DNA of 15,988 nt from a gamma proteobacterium symbiont of Bathyaustriella thionipta. Lineage in GTDB: Bacteria > Pseudomonadota > Gammaproteobacteria > Chromatiales > Chromatiaceae. The notes beneath the pieces are model-generated. The model made no database searches. It was given only the letters and a program-made list of their open reading frames with translations, and had not been told where the DNA came from. The position numbers were made by a program, and so were the translations under genes. The stretch is from contig JAHXHF010000129.1 of assembly GCA_025656895.1 (NCBI GenBank), forward strand, positions 1 through 15,988, in the 5' to 3' direction. Positions 7,653-14,533 of the stretch are shown one piece after another. The stretch's first letter is position 1; every line of letters begins with the position of its first letter.

Positions 7653-8534
7653 TCAAGCGTTTTTATGCTCATAAATATGCACGTCTCGCTGTGGATAAGG
7701 GATGCCGATACCGGCCTCATCCATGCGCAGTTTCACCGCTTCATTGGTATCAAAAAATACATTCCAGTAGTCAGCACTCTTTACCCACAGGCGCACAAAG
7801 AAGTTCACACTGTTATCGGCCAGTTCACCCACTAAAACCTGTGGCTCGGGATCGGATAGAACCCGCTCATCCTGGCTGATAATTTCCTGTAAAACGCTAC
7901 GTACCTGTTTCAGGTCGGCATCATAGGAAACACCCACGGTCAGATCCACACGACGCGTCGCCTGGGTCGAATAGTTAACGATGTTATCGCCACCCAGTTT
8001 GGCATTCGGAATGATGATGGTTTTATTGTCCCCTGTTTTCAGGGTGGTGGTGAAAATTTGAATCACATCCACCTTGCCGGTAACACCGGCCGCTTCGATC
8101 ACATCACCGACCTTGAAGGGGCGAAAAATAATCATCAGAAAACCAGCTGCAAAATTAGCCAGTGATCCCTGCAAAGCCAGACCGATAGCCAGACCGGCTG
8201 CACCTAAAATCGCAATAAAAGAAGTGGTTTGAATGCCCAGTTGTCCCAGAGCGGCCACAACCACAAAGGCCATCATGCCGATATAGGCGATACTGCTGGT
8301 GAAGCCGATAATGATCGGGTCGGCTCCGCCTTTATCCATCACTTTGGTGACCAGTCTGCGCAGCCAGGATGCGATTATTTTACCAATAATAAAGACAGCA
8401 ATAGCTGCCAATATCTTAAGACCGTACTGCAGTAATATTTCCTTGCTGCTATCCAGCAACTGCATCATCTTATCCGGGTCCATCAACTGCTCAACCTGTT
8501 TAGCGACTTCCGGCACTGCTACTTCTTCAGCCAT
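7653..8534 (-). CDS. Small-conductance mechanosensitive channel, MscS family
   Basis: At 293 aa it matches the 286 aa of E. coli MscS. MscS opens under membrane tension to release solutes during hypo-osmotic shock, as a heptamer in the inner membrane. Predicted membrane segments are TM1 (37-58), TM2 (76-98) and the pore helix TM3 (102-136). The pore helix has the Gly/Ala packing pattern GAAGLAIGLALQGSLANFAAG and leads into FRPFKVGDVIE. The cytoplasmic beta domain has the conserved IIIPNAKLGGDNIVNYS stretch. The start is ATG 8534, preceded by AGGGAGCAGGAAA. It is separated from speE upstream by 72 bases without a visible terminator, and the patatin gene follows 4 bases after its stop. Confidence 0.93.
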   Translation of the reverse strand: MAEEVAVPEVAKQVEQLMDPDKMMQLLDSSKEILLQYGLKILAAIAVFIIGKIIASWLRRLVTKVMDKGGADPIIIGFTSSIAYIGMMAFVVVAALGQLGIQTTSFIAILGAAGLAIGLALQGSLANFAAGFLMIIFRPFKVGDVIEAAGVTGKVDVIQIFTTTLKTGDNKTIIIPNAKLGGDNIVNYSTQATRRVDLTVGVSYDADLKQVRSVLQEIISQDERVLSDPEPQVLVGELADNSVNFFVRLWVKSADYWNVFFDTNEAVKLRMDEAGIGIPYPQRDVHIYEHKNA

Positions 8535-8606
8535 TTTCCTGCTCCCTGTTCAATGTGTTTAATTTCTATTGCGGCGAAGCCTAAACGTTTCCCTGGAACA
8601 GTACAA

Positions 8607-9458
8607 TTATTCTCGTAAATATCGCTGCAAAAAAGGCGGCAGGATGCGGGCTGCACGATGTATTTCGGCTGAATAATATAGGCTGTCAATGTCATCCTCT
8701 GCTACCTGCCTGAAATCGGTCAGGCCGGGTTGCTTGCCCGCCAGCGTTGCCGACCACCAGCCAGCGGGATAAACCGGCTGTGGAAAAGTCAGCGTTTGCA
8801 ATGTGCCGAAGCCGACAGATTGCAGCCGCTCACGCATGCCTTTGATTAAATCCTGGTGCAACAAGGGAGATTCACTTTGTTGTACCAGCAGGCCATCATC
8901 GGCCAGCGCCCTGAAACAGGATTGGTAAAATGCCTCACTGAATAATACCTCACCCGGTCCCACCGGATCGGTGCTGTCAACAATAATAATATCCAGACTG
9001 CCGGGGGCTACGTCCTGCATCCACACAATACCGTCTTCAAACAATAATTCGGCACGCTCATCCTGATTCGATTCACAAAGCTGCGGAAAATAACGCTCGG
9101 CCAGGCGTGTGACCCGCTCATCAATATCAATCTGAAATACCGACTCAATCTCTTTATGCTTTAATACTTCGCGCAAAGTGCCACAATCTCCACCTCCGAT
9201 AATGGCTAGCCGTTTGGGACAGGGATGGCTATAGATTACGGGATGCGACATCATTTCGTGATAAATAAAATTATCCCGATCGGTCAGCATGATGCAGTCA
9301 TCAATGACCATTAAATGGCCAAAATCAGTGGTCTCATAAATATCAATTTTCTGATACGCGCTTTGCTCACTGTGCAGCCTGCTTTTTAAACGCAGGCCAA
9401 ATGAGCTGCCGGAGGGCTGATGAATTTCTCTGAACCAGGCTTGCGGCTTGCTGTTCAT
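8607..9458 (-). CDS. speE: Polyamine aminopropyltransferase (spermidine synthase) SpeE
   Basis: SpeE transfers an aminopropyl group from decarboxylated SAM to putrescine, making spermidine. The 283-aa length fits the family (288 in E. coli). Motifs are YHEMM (66-70), the nucleotide-binding IIGGGDCGTLREVLKH (86-101, with Cys where many members have Gly), QIDIDE (109-114) and the catalytic IVDSTDPVGPGE (159-170). I chose ATG 9458 because AGGAG lies 6-8 bases upstream; a start nine codons further out has no ribosome site. It is divergent from speA, which leads to the putrescine that SpeE uses. No speD for decarboxylated SAM is in the window. It probably leads the speE-mscS-patatin-uup transcript. 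Confidence 0.94.
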   Translation of the reverse strand: MNSKPQAWFREIHQPSGSSFGLRLKSRLHSEQSAYQKIDIYETTDFGHLMVIDDCIMLTDRDNFIYHEMMSHPVIYSHPCPKRLAIIGGGDCGTLREVLKHKEIESVFQIDIDERVTRLAERYFPQLCESNQDERAELLFEDGIVWMQDVAPGSLDIIIVDSTDPVGPGEVLFSEAFYQSCFRALADDGLLVQQSESPLLHQDLIKGMRERLQSVGFGTLQTLTFPQPVYPAGWWSATLAGKQPGLTDFRQVAEDDIDSLYYSAEIHRAARILPPFLQRYLRE

Positions 9459-9483
9459 GTATTTCTCCTGTGAAATGTGGCTC

Positions 9484-9512
9484 ACAATACCGATTTCTAT
9501 GAGGTGCGTAAA
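9484..9512 (-). promoter_or_regulatory. Candidate sigma-70 promoter of speE
   Basis: On the minus strand TTTACG (9512-9507) and TATTGT (9489-9484) are spaced by exactly 17 bases, each matching four of six consensus positions. Transcription would start near 9477, giving a leader of about 20 bases before the strong AGGAG site. The speE-speA inverted repeat lies just upstream of the -35 box. Confidence 0.4.
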
Positions 9513-9515
9513 TTA

Positions 9516-9539
9516 GCCCTGAATCCGTATCTTCAGGGC
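9516..9539. promoter_or_regulatory. Perfect inverted repeat between speE and speA
   Basis: GCCCTGAA and TTCAGGGC form a perfect 8-bp stem around an 8-base loop. It ends 17 bases before the speA start and lies upstream of the proposed speE -35 box. No T run follows, so it is not a simple terminator. It could be an operator for a dimeric regulator acting on both polyamine genes, or a hairpin in the speA leader that controls translation. Confidence 0.5.
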
Positions 9540-9556
9540 GCATACAGGTTTATCTT

Positions 9557-11392
9557 ATGGTTGACAGCAGTAAAACGATCTACGCTATCGAGCAATGGGG
9601 AGAAGGCTATTTTGACATCAATGCCGAAGGCCACCTCAGCGTACAACCCCGGGGAAATGAACAAACGGCGGTTGATTTATCCGAACTGGTAGAGCGCATC
9701 TGCCAGCAAGGTTTAAGTCTGCCTCTGCTAATTCGCTTCAATGATATTCTGCATCATCGTGTGCAAAAGCTGCAGGCAGCTTTTCAGCGGGCACAGCAAA
9801 AATTTCACAGCGGCTCGGGTTATACGCCTTTATATCCCGTCAAGGTCAATCAGCAGCATAGTGTGGTGCATGAAATACTGGCAACCCCCGGTGTAAAAGT
9901 GGGCCTGGAGGCCGGCAGCAAGTCTGAATTAATCGCGGTACTGGCCATGAGCCGGCAGCATGGCGTTGTGGTTTGCAACGGCTACAAGGACCGGCAATAT
10001 ATTCGTCTGGCCCTGATGGGGCTGAACCTGGGTTTACAACTGTATATTGTGGTGGAAAAGCTGTCTGAACTGCCGCTGATTCTTGCAGAGTCGGCCAAAC
10101 TGGGCTGTGAACCACTGCTGGGAGTGCGGCTGCGTTTGTCCATTAGCGCGCAGGGCAAATGGCAAAACAGTGGTGGTGACAAAGCCAAGTTCGGCCTCAC
10201 CGCACCGCAGCTGCTGACTTTTATCGCGCAACTGAAGTCTGCCGGCAAGTTGCATTGCCTGAAAATGCTGCATGGCCATGCCGGTTCACAGATATCGGAT
10301 TTGAATGATTTCAGCAACGGCCTGACCGAACTGGCCCGTTATTATGTTGAATTGCGTCAACTGGGCGCTCCACTGGAGCATATTGATACGGGCGGCGGTC
10401 TGGCGGTGGACTACGAAGGTGCCTCCAGTAACGCCTATTTCTCCATGAATTATCGCCTGGAAGAATGGGCGGAAAGGATGGTTTCTGTCCTGCAACAGGT
10501 TTGTGATCAATATCAGCAGCCACAGCCGCACATTTTTACCGAAACCGGCAGGGCTATCAGCGCGCACCATGCGGTATTGATATCCGAGGTACTGGAGCAT
10601 GAAACGCCACAAAATACCGATTCATCGACCCGCGAAAACAACGCCGGCTTAAACGACCTGCAGCACCTGGCAACAGCCGATGGTGGTGGTGATAAGCATG
10701 ATTTCTCCAGCGCCGAACAGGATATACAACATCTGCGCCAGCAATTTGCCGAAGGTGTTATTGATTTGACAGGCATCGCCCGTGCCGAGCAAAGATTCCA
10801 GCAGATAAGCGCAACCAGCGGAAAAAGATCCGATCATATTGATGAGCTGAAAGCCGATCGCTGGTACTGTAACTTTTCCCTGTTCCAGTCACTGCCCGAT
10901 ATCTGGGGACTGTCACAGGTGTTTCCCATTGTGCCTTTGCAGGGGCTGGATAAAACACCTGACCGCCGTGCGGTTATTCATGACCTGACCTGTGATTCTG
11001 ATGGCAGCATTCAACGCTATGTGGACAGCGGTCATTGTGCCTCTACCCTGCCGGCTTATGCTATTAATAATGACCAGCCCTACCGGCTGGGGTTTTTTCT
11101 GGTGGGGGCTTATCAGGAAATACTGGGGGATATACACAACCTGTTCGGCGACACCAACCGTCTTTCCATAAAGCTGGACAAACAGGGAGAAGCACAGATT
11201 GTGCAGGCCGAAAAAGGTGATACTACCGAAGAACTGTTGACCTTGCTGCACTATGACAGCCACTGGTTACAGACAGCGATAGAAAAAAAACTGTCGGCCA
11301 GTTCACTGGACAGCAGCCGCCGCTCACAGTACTTTGCAGCCTTCAAGACCGCATTAAGTGCTTACACCTATCTGGAAAGTCTCTATGAATAA
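9557..11392 (+). CDS. speA: Biosynthetic arginine decarboxylase SpeA
   Basis: SpeA is the PLP-dependent, alanine-racemase-fold decarboxylase that converts arginine to agmatine, the first step of the agmatine route to putrescine. Evidence includes the PLP lysine in YPVKVNQ (Lys96), GLEAGSKSEL (116-125), HGHAGSQ (239-245), the phosphate-binding DTGGGLAVDY (277-286), FTETGRA (327-333), the active-site DLTCDSDG (476-483) and GAYQEILGDIHNLFGD (517-532). At 611 aa it is shorter than E. coli SpeA (658), mainly at the N-terminus (Lys96 against Lys127). The ribosome site is weak (ACAGG about 9 bases before ATG) and a hairpin lies just upstream. Its last 8 bases overlap polA. Agmatine-processing genes are not in the window. 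Confidence 0.95.
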   Translation: MVDSSKTIYAIEQWGEGYFDINAEGHLSVQPRGNEQTAVDLSELVERICQQGLSLPLLIRFNDILHHRVQKLQAAFQRAQQKFHSGSGYTPLYPVKVNQQHSVVHEILATPGVKVGLEAGSKSELIAVLAMSRQHGVVVCNGYKDRQYIRLALMGLNLGLQLYIVVEKLSELPLILAESAKLGCEPLLGVRLRLSISAQGKWQNSGGDKAKFGLTAPQLLTFIAQLKSAGKLHCLKMLHGHAGSQISDLNDFSNGLTELARYYVELRQLGAPLEHIDTGGGLAVDYEGASSNAYFSMNYRLEEWAERMVSVLQQVCDQYQQPQPHIFTETGRAISAHHAVLISEVLEHETPQNTDSSTRENNAGLNDLQHLATADGGGDKHDFSSAEQDIQHLRQQFAEGVIDLTGIARAEQRFQQISATSGKRSDHIDELKADRWYCNFSLFQSLPDIWGLSQVFPIVPLQGLDKTPDRRAVIHDLTCDSDGSIQRYVDSGHCASTLPAYAINNDQPYRLGFFLVGAYQEILGDIHNLFGDTNRLSIKLDKQGEAQIVQAEKGDTTEELLTLLHYDSHWLQTAIEKKLSASSLDSSRRSQYFAAFKTALSAYTYLESLYE

Positions 11393-14099
11393 AAACCCAC
11401 CGCTGATTCTGGTTGACGGTTCTTCCTACCTGTTTCGTGCCTATCATGCGCTGCCGCCGCTGACCAATTCAAAAGGCGAAGCAACCGGTGCCATTGTGGG
11501 TGTTATCAACATGCTCAACAAGCTCATCAAGCACTATCAGCCACATCTGATGGCGGTGGTGTTTGATGCCAAGGGCAAGACCTTTCGCAACGACCTGTAT
11601 GCCGAATACAAGGCGCATCGCCCGCCCATGCCGGATGACCTGCGCGAACAGATTCAGCCTTTGCATGAAATTATTCGGGCCATGGGGCTACCCCTGTTGA
11701 TTGTTGAAGGCGTGGAAGCCGATGATGTGATTGGCACCCTGGCGGCACAAGCTTCACACGAACAAATGAATACCCTGATTTCCACCGGTGACAAAGATCT
11801 GGCACAACTGGTCAACCCGCACGTCACCCTCATCAATACCATGAATGACCAGATTCTGGATGAAGCCGGTGTTATGCAAAAATTCCAGGTACGGCCGGAT
11901 CAGATTATTGATTATCTGGCTCTGGTAGGCGACAGCAGTGACAATATTCCGGGTATTCCCAAGTGCGGTCCCAAAACAGCGGCCAAATGGCTGGCCGAAT
12001 ACAACGATATTGACAATCTGCTGCGCCATGCGGATCAGATCAAAGGCAAGATTGGTGAAAATCTGCGCGCCCATTTAGCACAACTGGCGTTATCTCGCGA
12101 GCTGACCCGTATCCGCCTGGACGTAAAAACAGAGGCTTCCGTGCATGAACTGATACCGGCTGCAGCCGATATCGAAGCCTTGCGGGCACATTACCAACGC
12201 ATTGAAGCCCGGCGCTTACTGGCGGCTCTGGATAATCAGCCAACAACAGATGATGAAAGCCCGCAAAATCCCCCTGCAAGTATCCAGGGTCATTATGAAA
12301 CCCTGCTGCTGCAAGCTGACTTTGAGCGCTGGCTGAAAAAACTGCAACAGGCCGAATTGTTTGCCTTTGATAGCGAAACGACCAGCAAGCACTACATGCA
12401 GGCCGAACTGGTGGGACTGTCATTTGCGGTGGAAGCCGGCTCTGCGGCTTATGTTCCGCTGGCTCATCAATATCCAGGCGCGCCCGATCAGCTGGATCGC
12501 GACCAGGTGCTGCAGGCTCTCAAGCCGCTTCTGGAAGATGAAAATAAAGCCAAGCTGGGGCAGCACCTGAAATATGACCGCAATGTACTGTCTCATTACG
12601 GCATTAGCCTGAACGGTATTCGTTTTGACACCATGCTGGAATCCTATGTACTGAACTCTACCGCCAGCCGGCATAATATGGATGCGCTGGCTGAGCATTA
12701 TCTGAACTACAAAACCATTCATTTCGAAGAGATTGCCGGTAAAGGTGCCAAACAAATCACCTTTGACCAGATTGACCTGCAACAGGCCGCCCCGTACGCA
12801 GCCGAAGATGCCGACATCACGTTGCGTTTGCACCAGACATTGTGGCCCAGACTGGAAAAAATCCCACCGTTGGCCAGACTCTTCCGTGATATTGAAATAC
12901 CGCTGGTACCGGTTTTATCGCGTATCGAACAATGTGGCGTGCTCATTGATTCTGCCATGCTTAGGCAACACAGCCAGCAGCTGGCAGAAACCTTACAAAA
13001 ACTTGAGGAACAAGCCTATGACATAGCCGGTCATCGTTTTAATCTGGGCTCCCCCAAACAAATCGGACATATCTTTTTTGAAGAACTGCAGCTGCCGGTG
13101 ATTCGTAAAACGGCCAAAGGCGCACCCTCCACCGCCGAAGCGGTATTACAGGAACTGGCTGAACAGGGGCATGAACTGCCCGCAGTCATTTTGCAGCATC
13201 GCGCGCTCTCCAAGCTGAAATCCACCTACACCGATAAACTGCCACAGCAGGTGGATGCAGGCAGCGGGCGGTTGCATACCTCTTACCACCAGGCGGTTGC
13301 AGCAACCGGGCGTTTGTCATCCAGCGATCCCAATCTGCAAAACATACCGATACGCAGCGAACAGGGCCGGCGTATTCGCCAGGCCTTTATTGCAGAACCG
13401 GGCTGGCGCATGGTGGCCGCCGATTATTCACAAATAGAACTGCGCATCATGGCGCATTTATCTCAGGATGAAGGCCTGTTGCACGCTTTCAGTGCTGGCC
13501 TGGACGTGCATCGCGCCACCGCCGCCGAAGTATTCGGTGTTGCACTGGAGGATGTCAGTACAGAGCAAAGACGCTCGGCCAAAGCCATTAATTTCGGGCT
13601 GATTTATGGCATGTCTGCCTTTGGTCTGGCTCGGCAGCTAGCCATCCCCCGTCAGGACGCTCAACAATATATTGACCTGTATTTCCATCGTTATCCCGGT
13701 GTCGCCCGCTATATGGAACGCATTCGCACACAGGCGGCGGCGGATGGCTTTGTTGAAACCCTGTTTGGCCGCCGCCTGTATTTGCCTGAAATCAAGGCAC
13801 GCAACGGCCAAAGACGCGCCGCTGCTGAACGCACGGCTATCAACGCCCCCATGCAGGGTACGGCTGCCGACATTATCAAAAAAGCCATGCTGGCGGTTGA
13901 TGACTGGATTCAGTCAAAAAAACCGGCAGTACGCATGATTATGCAGGTTCACGATGAACTGGTGTTTGAAATCAGGGATGATGACAAACTGAGCGAGTCT
14001 GTGAGTAAAATTACCGAGCTCATGCAGCAGGCCGCCCGGCTTTCTGTGCCTCTTATTGTGGATAGCGGTATCGGAGATAACTGGGATGAGGCTCATTAA
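11385..14099 (+). CDS. polA: DNA polymerase I
   Basis: This 904-aa repair and Okazaki-maturation polymerase has all three domains. The 5' nuclease (about 1-290) has DAKGKTFRNDLYAEYKAHR, EADDVIG, STGDKDLAQL and the GDSSDNIPGI helix-hairpin-helix region. The 3'-5' exonuclease looks active: FAFDSETTS (Exo I Asp/Glu), GQHLKYDRN (Exo II, with His where E. coli has Asn420) and YAAEDADITL (Exo III). Polymerase motifs are VAADYSQIELR (about 677-687), RRSAKAINFGLIYG (about 729) and MQVHDELVFE (about 853). I chose ATG 11385 because GGAAAG lies about 7 bases upstream and the protein then begins MNKNPPLILVDGSSYLFRA. The start overlaps the end of speA (ATGAATAA), so the two share a transcript and probably couple translation. 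Confidence 0.97.
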   Translation: MNKNPPLILVDGSSYLFRAYHALPPLTNSKGEATGAIVGVINMLNKLIKHYQPHLMAVVFDAKGKTFRNDLYAEYKAHRPPMPDDLREQIQPLHEIIRAMGLPLLIVEGVEADDVIGTLAAQASHEQMNTLISTGDKDLAQLVNPHVTLINTMNDQILDEAGVMQKFQVRPDQIIDYLALVGDSSDNIPGIPKCGPKTAAKWLAEYNDIDNLLRHADQIKGKIGENLRAHLAQLALSRELTRIRLDVKTEASVHELIPAAADIEALRAHYQRIEARRLLAALDNQPTTDDESPQNPPASIQGHYETLLLQADFERWLKKLQQAELFAFDSETTSKHYMQAELVGLSFAVEAGSAAYVPLAHQYPGAPDQLDRDQVLQALKPLLEDENKAKLGQHLKYDRNVLSHYGISLNGIRFDTMLESYVLNSTASRHNMDALAEHYLNYKTIHFEEIAGKGAKQITFDQIDLQQAAPYAAEDADITLRLHQTLWPRLEKIPPLARLFRDIEIPLVPVLSRIEQCGVLIDSAMLRQHSQQLAETLQKLEEQAYDIAGHRFNLGSPKQIGHIFFEELQLPVIRKTAKGAPSTAEAVLQELAEQGHELPAVILQHRALSKLKSTYTDKLPQQVDAGSGRLHTSYHQAVAATGRLSSSDPNLQNIPIRSEQGRRIRQAFIAEPGWRMVAADYSQIELRIMAHLSQDEGLLHAFSAGLDVHRATAAEVFGVALEDVSTEQRRSAKAINFGLIYGMSAFGLARQLAIPRQDAQQYIDLYFHRYPGVARYMERIRTQAAADGFVETLFGRRLYLPEIKARNGQRRAAAERTAINAPMQGTAADIIKKAMLAVDDWIQSKKPAVRMIMQVHDELVFEIRDDDKLSESVSKITELMQQAARLSVPLIVDSGIGDNWDEAH

Positions 14100-14146
14100 G
14101 CCGTCTTATGAATTTACCGCTTATCGCTGACCAACGGCCGGGAACT

Positions 14147-14175
14147 TTTCCATGCGACCCCGGTCTAGTTAAGTA
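14147..14175 (+). promoter_or_regulatory. Weak candidate promoter of the polA-downstream sRNA
   Basis: TTTCCA (14147-14152) and TAAGTA (14170-14175) are spaced by 17 bases. The -35 matches four positions but the -10 is poor. If used, transcription would start a few bases downstream of 14176, inside or just before H1. Read-through from polA with processing is an equally possible source. Confidence 0.2.
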
Positions 14176-14287
14176 TGCGTCAACAGGACGTAAGAGCCGC
14201 AACCTCCCTTGGCGGCTCGAATCGCCCGGTCACCCCTACCGGGCGCATCGTATCCCGGCAGTTTTCCCTGACTGCCGGGATTTTTTT
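14176..14287 (+). ncRNA. Four-hairpin small RNA downstream of polA with C-rich loops
   Basis: Between polA and the lipoprotein gene lie four consecutive stem-loops. H1 is 14176-14181/14187-14192 (loop AACAG, one G-U pair). H2 is 14194-14200/14212-14218 (loop AACCTCCCTTG). H3 is 14223-14230/14238-14245 (loop CACCCCT). H4 is 14252-14262/14271-14281 (loop TTTCCCTG) and ends in seven Ts. The last three loops are C-rich and could pair with Shine-Dalgarno sequences. From memory, sX13 of Xanthomonas is about 115 nt, lies downstream of polA and has C-rich loops; Spot 42 and ErsA also follow polA. I infer an analogous trans-acting sRNA. The 5' end is estimated from H1 and the promoter is weak. Alternatively, it is the processed polA 3'UTR. 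Expression is not shown. Confidence 0.68.
14252..14287 (+). terminator. Strong intrinsic terminator after polA and the sRNA
   Basis: ATCCCGGCAGT (14252-14262) and ACTGCCGGGAT (14271-14281) form a perfect 11-bp GC-rich stem with an 8-base loop, followed by a run of seven Ts (14281-14287). It serves both the proposed sRNA and any read-through from speA-polA. Confidence 0.9.
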
Positions 14288-14419
14288 AACTACCGCCTTT
14301 TTAACTGTCAATTATCACCCCATCGACTACACTTGTTTCTGTGCAGGGCTTATATTCGCCTTCATTGCAACAAAAAAACAACAGATGAGACACAAACCCA
14401 ACGAAAAAGCGATAAATCT

Positions 14420-14447
14420 TTGTTTTAGCCGACAATACTGTTATTAT
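14420..14447 (+). promoter_or_regulatory. Upstream candidate promoter (P1) of the OmpA-domain lipoprotein gene
   Basis: TTGTTT (14420-14425) and TATTAT (14442-14447, five of six) are spaced by 16 bases. A transcript starting near 14454 would begin almost at the AGCGTC/GACGCT inverted repeat (14457-14480), so its 5' end would carry a hairpin. Confidence 0.35.
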
Positions 14448-14456
14448 GCAGCTTGT

Positions 14457-14480
14457 AGCGTCTCGAGCTAGCTTGACGCT
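14457..14480. promoter_or_regulatory. Inverted repeat AGCGTC-N12-GACGCT overlapping a -35 box
   Basis: A perfect 6-bp inverted repeat whose 12-base spacer contains the small palindromes CTCGAG and AGCTAGCT. The right arm overlaps TTGACG, the -35 of the downstream promoter. It could be an operator, or a 5' hairpin in transcripts from the upstream promoter. Confidence 0.4.
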
Positions 14481-14500
14481 CTGAATTTTATCTAGATAAA
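14473..14500 (+). promoter_or_regulatory. Downstream candidate promoter (P2) of the OmpA-domain lipoprotein gene
   Basis: TTGACG (14473-14478, five of six) and GATAAA (14495-14500, four of six) are spaced by 16 bases. The transcript would have a leader of about 25-30 bases before the strong AGGGAG ribosome site at 14522-14527. A 16-bp palindrome covers the -10 region. Confidence 0.5.
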
Positions 14501-14501
14501 A
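14486..14501. promoter_or_regulatory. Perfect 16-bp palindrome over the -10 region (operator-like)
   Basis: TTTTATCTAGATAAAA is identical to its own reverse complement over 16 bases with no spacer. It lies between the -35 and the transcription start of the lipoprotein promoter P2, where a bound dimer would block RNA polymerase. No regulator gene is nearby, so the binding protein is unknown. The AT-rich sequence could also simply help melting. Confidence 0.45.
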
Positions 14502-14533
14502 GAAGTTACTATTTTATACACAGGGAGAACCCG

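Noticed and set aside
7649..7720. Longer N-termini of the patatin lipoprotein (starts at 7720 or 7672)
   Set aside because: They overlap the end of mscS and push the lipobox cysteine to residue 42 or beyond, too far for a normal lipoprotein signal. ATG 7672 remains a weaker alternative.
9470..9487. TGTGA-N8-TCACA near the speE start, resembling a CRP site
   Set aside because: CRP half-sites need a 6-base spacer; here it is 8, and the site overlaps the speE leader. Only the half-sites match.
14100..14290. tRNA gene or riboswitch for the hairpin cluster
   Set aside because: There is no cloverleaf, no T-loop GTTCGA-like motif and no CCA end. The terminator precedes the next gene by almost 250 bases, so it is not a leader of that gene.
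14108..14428. A 106-codon open frame between polA and the lipoprotein gene
   Set aside because: It runs straight through four hairpins and a strong terminator, has no ribosome site and its composition (many Arg, His, Cys) does not look like a protein.
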